From: Ganoderma boninense
Lineage: Eukaryota > Basidiomycota > Agaricomycetes > Polyporales > Polyporaceae
Assembly (NCBI GenBank): GCA_002900995.3
Contig: CM035309.1
Location: 2,424,389 to 2,488,388 of the forward strand
Direction: 5' to 3'
Length of the DNA: 64,000 bases
The notes beneath the pieces are model-generated. The model was not told the origin of the DNA, made no database searches, and saw nothing but the letters and a program-made list of their open reading frames with translations. Of the stretch, positions 1-12,081 are shown one piece after another (the stretch's first letter is position 1; the number at the start of each line of letters is the position of its first letter). The position numbers and the translations under genes were made by a program.

Positions 1-2122
1 ACCCTGCACTCCGGGCCTACAAAGCATACTCCAGTCAGTCAGGCACGAGGAGTTTCTCGACAACTGTAATACCTTCGGGGCGTTCCACAGGTTTGCAGGA
101 TCCTCGAACTGAGGACCTGTCAATGTGACTGAATGGTTTTCGCTGACGAAAAACTCCATCCCCCGAAGTTCTCGGGAGTTGAGCCTTTTTGGTACATGGT
201 CAGCAAACGAAGCGCTACGTAAAAGCAAACGGAAAAGTAATACATACACAGCGAGCAATGAGTTGGCGTACACTACATTGCGATTGGATGTCAGTATGGG
301 CTGGCGCGCTCGGGGCAGTGACAACGTACAACGAGTGGTGATGATGTTGAAGCTAACCCAGACAAGGGAATCAATACCGAGGGTTAGGGCCTCATGATGA
401 GCGTATCGATTAGTGATCCCGATACCCCATAGATCGTATGAACTCACAGTAAAGAACGCAAGAATGTTGCAAATGCTGTTCGGGACACATTTCCAAGTTA
501 GAACAATTCGCTAACATCGATGTCACGAGCCGTACGTGGTTGCCAAACCTGCTCGGGGGTCAATAAACGAGTATGCCCAAAGGCGAAAGGACTCACCAGT
601 GTTGATGACGTAGAGCTGCAGCCTATCCGCCAGTGTCTCTGACTCGGGTCTACGCCAATTATGAGTGTTTGCCTATTATGAATTGTCGTTCATAACTTAC
701 CGATCACGGCCTCTTCGGCTGCCCAGGATTGCAAAGAACAAAACCAATGAGAGCGCAAGGTCCGCGACAGACGCCATCCCGAGCCCCGCAGTGCTGAGCA
801 GCTGATGATCACAGCATCGTGAGCAAGGAATTGGAAAGCATTATAGCTATACCCACTCTAACAGCTCTCTTCGCTGGGGGAATGAATCTGCATCCGAGCA
901 TCAGATCCTGGCCAATAGAAGTAATAGCCACAGTCCTTACGCTCTGATAACAGCAGCTGTTCATAAGATCAGAAACGGGAGCGAATACAGCCAGCATATC
1001 GGAGACTCACCAATCGTGAAACCTGGAGAAAGAACCCCAAAGGTCTCAGTTCTTAGCTCTATCATGTAGCCGGATCCCCAAGCTCACCAAACTCTCCAGC
1101 AAGACAGATTGCCTGGATACCAGTATAAGCATACAGCATAGTGGTCAAGCTGCATCGTGACAGACTTACCACTATGATTGCCACCACGCGCTCTCGTGGT
1201 CCAACTACAGCAGGTTGTCATTCACATAATATCCTGCGACGCGAAGGGTGTAGACCTACTCAAGGAGGCACGTCGAACAAAGAATCTAGACCACATGATG
1301 TCAGTTCGAGGCACGATGCATAGCAAGACGAGGCACGTACATTTGAGAAATAATGATAAGAATGCCCTGTCAAGAGCATGAGCCACGAAAGATGGAAATC
1401 ACGCAAATCACTCACGGAGAGGAGGGGAAGGCTCTGGGGGCGTCAAGTCAGTCATCATCATGGTTGGCGTGAATCCAAGTTACTCACATCCAACGACCTA
1501 CAATGCCCGGTGACGTCAGTGTACGCTAATGCCAGTTCACGCGCAAAGATTCCATACCAAACTCCATCTTCGAGTGCAAGCGGGGTGAAGTAGTTTTGAA
1601 TGAGATAGAAGTAACTGCCCCCCATCCAAAATCAGAGGGGCGAGGTGAAGGCTTGTTGCGATTGCATACCAAGTGTGCATAGTTGCAATCAAATGCGCCG
1701 TCTCAAACACCCTGAAATGTCAAGCCACCTTATAGCACCCCTCCCATGAACGTTAAATGCGGATTTCCTTACATTACCGCAATGACCTACAAGGCAGGCA
1801 TCATCAGTTTAGGCAACAAAGAAGGCACGAAACCTAACAACCCTCACCAATGATCTGATATACGTAGCATCTTTGGAGAAGGAGCGCAAGTACCGGTACA
1901 TCTGGTGCACACTCAAACCAAAAAGACTATAGCGTCGTCGAGATCAGCATTCTGTGGGAAAACCGATCGAACCAACATGAGGTGCACTCACAGAAGCCCA
2001 CCAAACGTCCCCAAAAGAATCGACCCGTACGACCCGGGCAGCTCCGAGATGATCAGTTCAACTTGCACCTCTTCGTCCAAGGAGGCCTCAGTGGCGACGG
2101 TCATGGCGGTCATGGCGTCCAT
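1..2122 (-). CDS. DUF6534-family multi-span membrane protein, 3' end beyond window
   Basis: Basidiomycete DUF6534 membrane protein of unknown function. The start chosen is the ATG at 2122 (MDAMTAMTVAT), followed by ELPGSYGSILLGTFGGLL. Exons read so far are 2122-1992, 1926-1848, a 14-nt microexon 1786-1773, then segments giving FETAHLIATMHT, LIQNYFTPLALEDGVW and a 10-nt microexon 1497-1488 (SLD). Later segments give the DUF6534 core ASVADLALSLVLFFAILGS and RLQLYVINTG, then VYANSLLAV and LNSRELRGMEFF near 100-250. The reading frame is still open at base 1, so the C-terminal end is missing. The exon pattern matches the paralogue at 7629-9825. A TATA-like motif lies about 105 nt upstream. The function is unknown in the family; the sequence suggests about seven hydrophobic segments and a cytoplasmic tail. 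Confidence 0.75.
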
Positions 2123-2223
2123 GGCGAGCGAGTCGGGCGCGAATTCGAAAAGGAAAACACGACAAGGCTGCCAGCAGCGCAACTCCGAGGGCGGTCGTGA
2201 CCCCCGTCCATCATGGGGCCCGG

Positions 2224-2231
2224 TATATATG
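2224..2231 (-). promoter_or_regulatory. TATA-like element of the DUF6534 gene
   Basis: TATATA-type motif on the minus strand about 105 nt upstream of the ATG at 2122. It supports that start over an upstream in-frame ATG at 2293, which would lie before the TATA motif. Confidence 0.4.
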
Positions 2232-3316
2232 AGAGCCCTCCTGCGGGACGCAATGTGTCGATCTAGCCCCTCGAGGGCCGCATCAGAAGGCAAAATGCCA
2301 TTTAATCACCGCCGTCGTCTTCATATCGGAAGGCACGGTGCTTCATTGAATGCATCGGCGCCTCGGTTGCCAGGCGACCGAACCCACGCGTCCGCCGAGC
2401 AGCACGGCTGTGACGACAAAGGCGTTCCCCCTCAACTGCATTGCCTGTTTGCCAACCGACGGTGGTGCCGGCGGAAGGATATCTCAAAGCTTGCTGAACC
2501 GGCGGTTGAGATTGCTAGCACATCTTTGCATCTCAAGTCCGTGCTTCCTGAGCGCCATGGCCAGGGGATGTTGCTGCCCTGCAGGGGCCATGCCCAAAGC
2601 ACTCCCAAAACGCATTGCCCGCCGGGCTGCGTCCAGAACGCTAACCTACGACGCCCCCGGACCGCCGGGCTATATGACGTCCAATGAAACCCAGAAGGTT
2701 GCTGTACATCCCAGCTTTGACAGGATAGGTGGTTCCAAGTTAGACTGTCCATAGGAGGCCGATATGCCCGCGTACGTACCTTACCCCGTAACGCAGATCC
2801 CCACACATCTCTGTGGGGTTTAATTGCACATTCCTAAAACTATGCCCGGTCAACATTCGATGTGAATCAAAGACTTAGTCAATGGGGGCATACCTTCTCA
2901 CAGAGCTGCCAACCCACGGATGTCTGCACCAGAAGAAGTGGATGGTGATCAGTATTCTATACGGGCCTGTTGAGGTAAAACCACAGATGCAAGAACCGAG
3001 AACACTATGAAGATCTTTGAAATACAAAGTACAACAAGGGTTTCGTATGGTAGATAGATGAGATCGTAGAAAATCATTGGAGATAGGATCGTAACGAGGA
3101 AGAGGAGCGAAGTGAGACGAGAGCCAAGCACCGGCAACGGGAAGCAACAGCAGTGGCAGCAATCAATATACCTCATACATGGATACTAAGCCCATAGATG
3201 AAGAGTAAATAGGCAGCAGCAATACAATACGATGACGGGATGGAGATGGTATCAACACGCGGGGCGCACCGACGCAGAAGGTATCGGTCATATAGTCGTA
3301 AGCATTCGTAAGTCAA
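2232..3316. other. No recognisable gene
   Basis: About 1.1 kb between the DUF6534 promoter and the assembly gap. The open frames here have no recognisable motifs or matching splice sites. The part nearest the gap probably holds the end or 3' UTR of the IMD-domain gene. Confidence 0.4.
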
Positions 3317-3416
3317 NNNNNNNNNNNNNNNNNNNNNNNNNNNNNNNNNNNNNNNNNNNNNNNNNNNNNNNNNNNNNNNNNNNNNNNNNNNNNNNNNNNN
3401 NNNNNNNNNNNNNNNN
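3317..3416. other. Assembly gap of exactly 100 N
   Basis: 100 consecutive N, the conventional length for a scaffold join of unknown size. It falls just after a splice donor of the IMD-domain gene, so the last exon or exons of that gene are hidden. Confidence 0.95.
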
Positions 3417-3454
3417 CAGCACTTCAAGGATAACAACATAGGGCCATCACTTAC

Positions 3455-5322
3455 TGCTCGAGAGTAACGATCGCGCAGAGCCGCGACCATGCTGCCGTTG
3501 CTCCTCCCAGTGTCGTTGGGCTCTATGACCTTCCCGAGCGATGGCTCCATCGTTCGCACCCTCGGAGACTCTACACTCCGCCGAACACCAAATTCGGCGT
3601 CGTTCATGTAGTCTCCCCTCCTGTAGGACGAGGGTATACTCGGAGATGGGGTTGCTATCTGACCAGATGTTGATGAAGAAGGACCATCTGTTTCAAGCGA
3701 ACGGCTGCTTTGCGAAACCGGATATGGACGAGATGTGTGTGTTGTTGGGGAGTAGGATGATGGAGGAACGGGTTCGCGATCGCGAGCGAATGTCAGCTTT
3801 GCGAGGCCATTCGTTTCTGGAGATGATGTCGAATTCGGTAATACTTGCGATACATAAGACTCATCGCGAGTGGTGAGAGAAGGGCGAGCCTCGTCTATCA
3901 CTGGGGTGTTCAAAACGCTTTCAGGAGTGGGAGACTCGGTGAGGCGAGGGAACGGTGTCAGTGCAGTGGGTTCTGGTGGGTCGAGGGTATCGCGTTGCTG
4001 TTTCTCCTGGTCCGTGGGAGTAGATGTGATAGCCAGATTAACTTTGGAGCCGAACCTGCTGCCACCCGGAGGGGGGATGGGGAAGTGAGTGGGCGGAGCA
4101 GGGAATGCGTCAATGGTAGCCGACCGTTCATTCGCCTTCGCAGATCGCTCTGCCACCGAGCTTGCACCGTCATTGTCTTCCGCTTCTGCCCGGGCTGTCT
4201 CCGGATTCTGACTAGTTTCCGTAGTTGGGGGCTCTGCAGCTGGGGTAGGCGGGAAGTACTGCGGGGGTGGTACGGGAGACTGGCCGGCGGGTGTGACGGC
4301 GCGCGAGCCCTGTTCAGAAGCATTGCGAGGGGAGTACTCGGGCGCGGGCTTCTCCAGCAGTGTCGCCGGCGAGTCTCGAGTGTTGTCTTTGACATCGTCC
4401 GAGTCGTGTCCTTTACTGTCCGTGAGATTTGACGTCTCTGAAGAGTCAGGAACGTTCCCATCCGGCAGCTCTGGAGGTACCGCGCCTGCCCATCCACCTT
4501 CACACAACGCCTTCCACTGTCCGAGTTGGCCGACGGTGGGGGAGAACCGTCGCACGGTCTCGCAACCGCGCATCCATTCAGCGTCCGCAACGCGGGACAA
4601 GCTGGCCGCCATATTGTACAAGGTGGACGTGTGCTTCTGCGTCACGAGTAGGGCATGGTTGCTGTCACATATCAACTGTCAACGTGCGAGGAAACGGGGA
4701 AGCGGCACTGAACGCACTATTTCTCCTTGTTGACCTCAGGGCCAAGAGTGCTGAGGAGGTTCATATAACGCGTATGTTCCTCCGCGGCGTCCCGGGGGTT
4801 CTTCTTGACTTTGCGCTCGTATATCTGCCCCGCCTGCTTGATCTTGTGATTCGCAGACGCGATCTTCTCGTCATGGGTCCGTTCCTCTTTCTACGCCGCG
4901 CCGCTTCAGAGAATGGTGAAGGGTATCGCTGTGACGAGGACATACCGCGAGTTTCTTGAACCACTTCTTCACCTCCGCACTGACGCCATCGCACTCCTTG
5001 TCTGCAAACTTTGCGAACTTGGAGTCCACCTCCGCCATCGACTCGAAGATGGTCGCGCTTGCATTGAGGGCACTGGCTACCCGATCCCGGAAGGTGTTCA
5101 GGCTCCGGATGAAGAGGGTGATAGGTCTTACTCACCTGGTATCTCTGCCACACATTTCCCAGATGCTGACTCTCGCAATGCCTTCGCCAATTTCTTCTGC
5201 AGAGAGACGATTGCATTGGCCGCCTCGCAGTAGTCATTGAGGATGTTCACGACGGATTCCAGAGTCTTGCACGACTTGTGGATTTCAGTGCGCTCCGCGA
5301 GGGGCCCGGAGGAGTTGGCCAT
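3455..5322 (-). CDS. IMD/BAR-domain membrane-curvature protein (Ivy1-like), 3' end in gap
   Basis: Putative cortical or vacuolar membrane-shaping protein. Exons are 5322-5136, 5076-4946, 4890-4718 and 4661-3455, all joined by short GT-AG introns of 55-59 nt without frame breaks. The first three exons, with the start of the fourth, encode the helical IMD-like domain (residues about 1-180). Diagnostic stretches are CKTLESVVNILNDYCEAANA, SLQKKLAKALRESA, DSKFAKFADKECDG and EVKKWFKKLA. The long fourth exon is a Ser/Pro/Thr-rich, probably disordered tail of about 400 residues with many potential phosphosites. It ends at YSRA before a GTAAGT donor, and the following exon lies in the 100-N gap. The reading is about 566 residues so far. 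Related basidiomycete proteins are annotated as IMD-domain proteins. The lipid-binding role is inferred from the family. Confidence 0.8.
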
Positions 5323-5583
5323 GCTGCCGATGTTGGCAACGTCGCAGAAGAAGGCGGGAGAATGGTATTGAGAAGCCCGCTGCCACAGTGACGGACCGAG
5401 CCCGCGCTGCGCAGTCGGGCTCAGCGTCGGAGGCGTGAGGCGGAGTGTAAACCTATCTTCAGCGAGAGAAGCAACATTCTAGCGGAGCCTCAATACATTG
5501 ACTCCAAGACTCGAACGTGCGCGATGTGCATATATGCACCTTGTACACATCGGAATCCTTCCCTTCTCTAGTCCTCCATAACC

Positions 5584-5856
5584 ATGCCTTGTGACCAACT
5601 CGCGCAATCTTCAAGACACAGTGTCAAGCTTCTCAGGCCGGGAGCCAAGTGGCAAGTGCGTACCATGTTCTTCACGCCCACTGGTAGTCAATATATCATA
5701 CTTTATCCTCTCCCTACCTCAGTAACGCTTCGTGAGCCTCGATGGGACAATGCATTTAACTCGCATCTTCCAAACCTCGCAGTTCTCGACGGAAGCCGGT
5801 TGGAAGTCGAGGACGTCGTACCTGGCGGCACTGACATTCATGCAATGTTCTCGTAG
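5584..5856 (+). CDS. Possible small protein (90 aa), unknown
   Basis: Unbroken 90-codon frame starting MPCDQLAQSSRHSVKLLRPG and ending GGTDIHAMFS. The ATG lies about 50 nt downstream of a CATATATGC motif (5529-5537), and the frame is divergent from the IMD gene with 261 bp between starts. Nothing in it is recognised. A GTGCGT donor-like site near 5656 could instead begin an intron, so the true product may be shorter or differently spliced. Confidence 0.3.
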   Translation: MPCDQLAQSSRHSVKLLRPGAKWQVRTMFFTPTGSQYIILYPLPTSVTLREPRWDNAFNSHLPNLAVLDGSRLEVEDVVPGGTDIHAMFS

Positions 5857-7628
5857 CTACCTTACCCCGCGAATGCCATTTCACAGGTTGTCCATCCCAC
5901 CCCCGGACTCTCCTGGTCTCGTTGGGAGTAATTGTTACCTCCCTTCATTGCTATTATGTAAGCCCAATCCAAATCCTCGCTTTGAATGGTTCAGGGACTT
6001 ACCATACATGTTGTGGGTAGAGGACGTGAGATGAACCACGTTTGCTGGTTGAATTCATATCGCCACTCCAATTGCCGCTCGAAGGCTGCCGGGCCCATGT
6101 TCACACTTTCCGTGAGCATTCGTTCTTCCCTGAGCCTGGATTCCCCAAATTACATCCACAACAACTTACTCACTCGTCTCGTAAACACTCCGTACGCCAT
6201 TCGTGTAATACATGTCTGGTGCGTGGTAGCATTCATCAAATGAGAGAGGGGCTCTCCGTCAAATCATAGTCGGCACAGAAGGCCACCACTAGACTCGGTC
6301 TGCCACATGTCGATTATTCTGCCCAGCATACTCTGCCTTGCCTCCTCGCTGCGGTCGTGGCTAGGTTCGATTCCAGTGCCTCGGTGAGCCCTGTCGTCCC
6401 GGCGTAAACGACTAACACTGATGACGGTGAAAGAGGCAGTCAGTGTCAGTTGCCACCATTGAGCTGGGTGCCTCAACCGTAGACAACAGTTCAAGACCAC
6501 GGGTCGAGACGGAGGTGAACTCCAAGTTACTGTCAGTGTTAGTCGTGATGTTTGCTGATCATCTTGCAGGAACCGAAAGCGGGTGATTTATGACTGCTGG
6601 TTTGTCCGCACTCTTCCCTAAACTTGCGACGCGCTGTGTTTTTGAGAGACGTTCGTGGGGATTCATTCCTGTGGCCAACATATCTTTTGGTTCGTTACTC
6701 TGATCATACATGATATGACGGTGACCTCCAGGTGCTTCTCCTTTCAGGCAACATGCTGTGACAAGACACCGTCACTCCACCGCAGAGTGCCGCCGCGTTA
6801 GTCCTTTCCCAGATCAGGAACAGCTCCAGGGGAGTGATTCCACCTCCACCGCGCCCATGATAGAAATCACGAAGGTGGCCAGAATGCCGGCGCAGGCGGC
6901 CTGTCTTCTCACAACTTCAGTGTACCTCTTCTATTAGGCGATGGCCTACACGTATGGAAGGGTGAAAACCAGCGCATGAACTCTAATGCTCCTGCCATCT
7001 CAGTGGTCAGCGCTCAGCCTTCTGTCAGAGTTTTTGACTTCATCGTGATATACTCCTTTACCAACAGCCCTTGACTGCCGCCGCAGGCCGGCTCGAAATA
7101 GATTCTCCATTGAGCATCGCTGAGGGTGCTTCCTCGCGTGCTCGCACATATGATAAATATATGCATGTAAGTGTCTTGTGAGAAGCAAGCATTGCGGGAT
7201 GATATTGATCCAGCGCTACAGGCTACTAAAGCCGGACTGCTTGGCGCAACTTTTTCACGGTTGGCGACGGCCGGTCCCAAATCGGCCCACAACCACCGCA
7301 AAAAATCCGCGTTGAGGGAAAGGCGTCTTGGTAACAACACTCAGGTGTATTGCTGTATTGCGCCCGACCTCTTCCCGCCTTTCTTCACGCTCCCGCATTC
7401 ACACAACGGGCTTGAGATGGTCACGAACTCAGAGCACAGCCAGAGATGATCAAACGCGCCGTTGCATCTCAGATCTGTTCAAGGTTTGTTGCCCGTTCGT
7501 TGGGCGCTGCGATCAGGTAATAACGGCTCGTCACTCAAGCGCCGGCTGGCCCGTTAGCAGGGGTCGAAACATACATAATATCTGCACTGGCTCCCTCCCG
7601 CCCACGTCTCTTCTTCGTCCCTCCCGCC
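5857..7628. other. No recognisable gene
   Basis: About 1.8 kb with only short unrelated frames and no family motif. A perfect Pol III B-box match (GGTTCGATTCC) lies at about 6364-6374, without a convincing A box or tRNA cloverleaf. Confidence 0.4.
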
Positions 7629-9825
7629 ATGGACACCTCCTCATCCGGGTCCGACGCTGCGTCGGAGGCCGCCCTCTTAGCGGCGTTGGCCTCCCAAGTC
7701 CCACTAACGTACGGCGCTTTTCTCCTCGGATCGTTTCTCGGTTTCATGTAAGTGTACTGGCCTTTCGCCACACCATGAGTCGGTCCTAACGCATAACTCG
7801 GGACGCTAGTCTCTATGGCCTCTTCGTGCACCAAACGTATCAGTACTTCCGTAAATTCTATGCAGACCCGTCGTATATTAGGATTATGGTAACGCCATCC
7901 GCCACGCCTCTGTGCATCCACGCTTACCTGGGGTTCCACAGGTCATCTTAGTTCTGTGCGTACACCTTTATTTAAGCTCCCGCCGGCGACCGTCTTGTTT
8001 ACGGGTCACATAGGCTGCTGGAGACAGCACATCTAGTTATCACAGCGCACCTTTGGTGAGTAGCCACAAACAGAACATTCCGGTCGCCAAGTAACCTTCG
8101 GCTAGCTATTCACACCTCGTCACCAACTACTTCAAACCCGAGACCTTGTCGGTTGGAGGGTGGTGAGTCTACTCCAATTATTTTGCATCCAAGAGCCGCA
8201 TCCTGATTTCTGTCCAGGTCGCTGAACGTAAGCATCTTTCCGGGCTCCATCCACTGTCTCCCTCTGATATCAAGTCATTATCACATCAGATCATACCAAT
8301 CACCTCTGTAAGCACCATCTGTCCGCCCATGTGAAGTCTGCATTCTTATATGCCTATACATCATGGCAGGGTGTCACCATCATTCTATCGCAGATGTACG
8401 TAACGCATAAAGGATGGAGACCGAATTGCTGGTGCTGATCAGTCACTTTCGGTAGATTCTCTATCCGTCGAGTCTCGTTGAGTGCGTCTCGCCGACCCTC
8501 CTCGAGCTAATTGCGGCTTATTGACGACACTGTACAGTCGGGCCTAGACAAGCTGTCGTCGCCGCAGCGGTGGTGAGTATGCTCGTTTTCACCGGGCCGT
8601 AGTGTGCTCATAGTGAATCCAGGCGCTCTTCCTTCTCGTCGAGATAGGTATGACGGGTGTCAAATCCGGACAAATTCAACACTGATCTATCTATCTGTCA
8701 ACAACGTTGCGTTGACTCCAGGGTTCGCGATCGGTGTGTCCTCTCTGAGTCTCGTTGCCGACACGTCCACCGCTAACGCGCCTTCCAGCATCCACGGTCT
8801 CGGCGTAAGACATGTGTCTTCCTTCTTGTTGGAGAGTCGAGCTAAACGGTATGGCAGGTTTCATTACGGTGACGTCAGGGGAATCAAGACTGTGACGGTG
8901 AGCACCCACATTGCATTTTCGTGTTTGCAATTACCGACGACTTGACACTGCGCCTCCGGATCCCCGTCAGTATCTCGCGGCCTGCGGGCTTAGTATGATC
9001 AGCGTTGCGGATGCAGTCCTTACCGCTACCTTGGTGCTCGCCATACGGAAAACACGGGCTGAATATGATCGGTGAGCCATGTCGTCTCTCATGCAGTCCC
9101 GGTTTGACGCGAATTACTAGGCGGAGGACGGGCGAAACCATATTCGATATCGTCCAGATCTACCTTGTGAACACAGGTACGTAGCTACGAGAGGTGGGAT
9201 CATAAAGCTTTCAGACTTACGGAGGACAACAGGGCTCTTGACTTGGTGAGAAATGGGACGTCTAAACAGATGACGGGGAGTTGCGCTGACGGACTGTTGT
9301 CAGCATTTTCAACCTCATCACAACTATCGTGGTGAGTATCGCCTCACTGTCATGTTGCAACGTTCTGTCATGACCTGGTTTCTAGGCGTTCGCCCGCCCA
9401 ACGACTCTGTTGTTGGGTTCCTTTTCCATCATTGTTTCACGACGTACGTTGTTTCCTGTGCTTGAAAGGTCTTCTTCATCGAAGCTGACCGTTTGGGGGG
9501 GTAGTATACGGCAACACGCTCCTGGCAATGTGAGTATTATAGGATTTCCGCAGCACTCGCCATACTCATGAAACAAATCCATCTAGTCTCAACTCCCGTC
9601 AGCTGCGCGGAATGGAGCTTTTCGCCGAGGAATCCATGTCCATTTCCATCGCAAGGGCGAAGCGGGAAGCAAGTCAAGATTTGTGGAGTGCGCCGAGGGT
9701 GAGAGCATTGTCCAGCCCCTCTGCTCTATGCGCGGTTCACTGATGTGTTTGAGGTCCAGGTTCCACAGTCGATTCCAGCGAAGATTGACATCGAAGTTAC
9801 GACGCAAATGGACGGACGGAAATGA
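7629..9825 (+). CDS. DUF6534-family multi-span membrane protein, complete
   Basis: Complete DUF6534 gene of about 17 short exons. It starts at 7629 (MDTSSSGSDAASEAALLAAL) and ends with the TGA at 9823-9825 after TQMDGRK. Exons read include 7629-7747, 7810-7888, a 14-nt microexon 7942-7955, 8014-8055, 8106-8162 and a 10-nt microexon 8218-8227. Later segments give YLAACGLSMISVADAVL, ETIFDIVQIYLVNTG, FNLITTIV, ARPTTLLLGSFSII, VYGNTLLAM and LNSRQLRGMELFAEES. The order is the family one: an N-terminal span with LYGLFVHQTYQYFRKF, the core with SVAD and NTG, then the LNSR motif and a short cytoplasmic tail. The function is unknown. Exon lengths match the paralogue at the left edge. Confidence 0.8.
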
Positions 9826-10132
9826 TTGACGCGTATCTATGTGGCGATGTGTACCATAGAGATCCCTCAGACTAATAGTGCTCTGTGAGCACGACGAGAA
9901 AGACCCGTGGTTCTTTGTCGATGTGATGATATACATGTATACTTTTGGATTCAGGACGCCATTAGAGTGATCGTCTGCACGAGGATTTGAAGTGAGTCCA
10001 CGAACGCCCGAATAAGGTTTGAACACGTCTGGCCACGTTCGACCACGACCTTCCCCATAGCATGCCGTACTTCCCCGCACTCCTGCCTCCTCCTTGCTAT
10101 TCTTTTCTTGAACCCAACGTCCTCCGCACTGA

Positions 10133-11198
10133 ATGTCCCGCGTCGCCCTATCTCAGATTCTCTCGCTCTCGTTCTACAAAGACAAGCAGACCCTCTCCCG
10201 CCGCGCACAACCGATCCCGCAACTCAAATGCATCGGCAAGCCTTGTAGGCTCTACCAGCCCGAAGCCGTGAGGTGCATGAACCTCGGCGGTGCCGGGTCG
10301 GACTTCGACTGGAGATGCGAGGCCGACCTGCCGGAGTCGCTACGGTTCGGGAGGGTGGAGGTGTCCTGCGAAGGGTGGGATGGACCAGGGGACTCTTATG
10401 TCCTAAAAGGTACGCGCTATTCTGTTGCAGGTTATCCGAACACTCTCCTCTCGATATGGAGAAGGGTCCTGCGGTTTAGAATATCGTCTTGTGGAAGTCC
10501 CAAGTAAGCTGCGTGCAGGGGATGACCCGACCTATCCCTCCCGGCTCTCTCGATGGTTCCACGGTACGCCGCGCAAGCTGGCCCCACAAGTCTCCAGCTT
10601 CCGAACTGACACGACGTTCTTTATAAGGCGCCATGGACGACCCCATCTCGTTCTTCTTCATCCTGCTCTGGATCTTCGTCCTCGGCCTTATCCTCTACAG
10701 CGCCTTCAAATCTTGCTTCGCATCCCGGGCGCGCACCAATTCCCGTCCCACTCCACGCCCTCCTCCTCGTACCCCAGGATCAGGCTGGTTCTCGGGCGGC
10801 GGCGGCGGCCCACAACCGGATCACCACGATGCCCCGCCACCGTACACGAAGTATCCGTCAGGTTCCGGGGCGGCAGACGCAGGCGGATGGCGACCTGGGT
10901 TCTGGAGTGGGGCGGCGCTCGGATATCTGGGCAATCAGCTCGTGAACCGTCGGAACCAGCAGCAACAGCAGCAGCAGCAGCCAGGACTCTTCGGCCGTCC
11001 TCAGGGGATGTACGACTGGGAGCACCTCGGTTGTCGCGGTCAGGACCGGCCACGTCCTCCTCCTCTTGGTTCGGCGGTGGTTCCAACTATGGATCGAGCA
11101 GGCGGCCGGGCTTCGACGACGACGACCGGGGAGAGGGGCCGTCAAACTTGGGCAGGATGAGGCGGAGCACTGGGCTGGGTGGGACAAATGTCCGGTGA
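10133..11198 (+). CDS. SARAF-like store-operated calcium entry regulator, frame-broken
   Basis: SARAF proteins are ER membrane proteins that slow store-operated calcium entry in animals; the fungal role is little studied. Exons are 10133-10409, 10465-10503 and 10628-11198. Family signatures are RRAQPIPQLKCIGKPC, EAVRCMNLGG, DWRCEADLPESLRFGRVEVS, YVLKG joined to SCGLEYRLVEVP, and a transmembrane segment ISFFFILLWIFVLGLILYSA. A Gly/Pro/Gln-rich tail with about eight Gln follows. The conserved C-terminus RRSTGLGGTNVR is in a different frame from the upstream part of exon 3, so one base appears lost between about 10990 and 11045. A signal-peptide-like stretch (LLLAILFLNPTSSALNV) lies just upstream of the ATG in another frame. 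Hence the true start may be near 10062 with further frame errors. Confidence 0.75.
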
Positions 11199-12009
11199 AG
11201 TCTCTCATTACTCCGAATGGCTGCCCGTTGCGCCAATCGACTTGACCCGAGCTCTATGTATGTTGCAGTACTACCGCTTGTAGATCCGCATTAAATGAAC
11301 CCTTGGCGATGTATGCAGTATTATTAGCGAAGAAGACCTCCGTTGCGGGTATGTAACTGGCTCCTACCCCCGGGCCGCAACGTAAGTTTGTCTTGTGGTG
11401 CGCGATATAGATCCCACTATGTTGTTACGCTCTCAATTCTCGATCCTCAATCGTCGGGATCTGGATCAAGCAAAGCCCAGACTTCCAGGCTTCCATGCGG
11501 TGGATGTTTCCCGGACCACGCGCAGTGTGCTGTGCCAGAGAAAAATCTGTACACGTACCCTCTATCGTAACTCCGTCCTTACAAATATGAACTTTATCGC
11601 TGCCTGCAATCATCCTCCGTTCAAGGTGTGTCTTGTTTTCGGCGGTGTGGACCTCTTGAATCTCGACATTGCACTGATGCCACTGGCCATCTCATTCAGG
11701 AAAACCGTCATGGTGACGTCATCCGCATGGCCCGGAAGCTATGTTTTGACGAATTTGACAAGCGACACAGTCTATCCTCCGAACCCACGAGAGACCAATC
11801 GCACGGCAATGTTGGTACCGGACCAGGTACAGGTCATTCTCGGGACTCGGTTAACTTCTGTGCCCGCTCCCGAACTGCATAGGCTCTTTCACCCAGAGTC
11901 GTGTCCTGTACGGACTCGCTGCGCCGCATTCTAGGCGATGCGAAACACGCATCAAGCACCGTGGAAAACACTGGTAAATCTTCAACCCACCCCGCATTCG
12001 ACGAAGCAG
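11199..12009. other. Intergenic, no recognisable gene
   Basis: The open frames in this stretch (for example 11395-11934) carry no family motif and no coherent splice pattern. They are probably chance frames in SARAF downstream and GNAT upstream sequence. Confidence 0.4.
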
Positions 12010-12018
12010 TATATTTAA
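12010..12018 (+). promoter_or_regulatory. TATA box of GNAT copy 1
   Basis: TATATTTAA, 72 nt upstream of the ATG at 12082. GNAT copies 3 and 4 have TATA motifs at about 70 and 78 nt upstream, so the core promoter layout is shared. Confidence 0.6.
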
Positions 12019-12081
12019 TGTCTGCGGTACGCGTGTCGATCTTCCTCAACATTCTCCTCCTCCATCACTGACCTCGACACC

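Noticed and set aside
1905..2687. 260-codon plus-strand frame
   Set aside because: Runs antisense over DUF6534 exon 1 and its upstream flank; composition is Ser/Arg-rich chance coding with no motif.
6364..6374. tRNA gene suggested by a perfect B box
   Set aside because: No A box at the proper distance and no cloverleaf pairing on either strand.
10950..10985. CAG-rich run as a microsatellite
   Set aside because: It codes the Gln tract of SARAF and is short and imperfect; no reason to list it separately.
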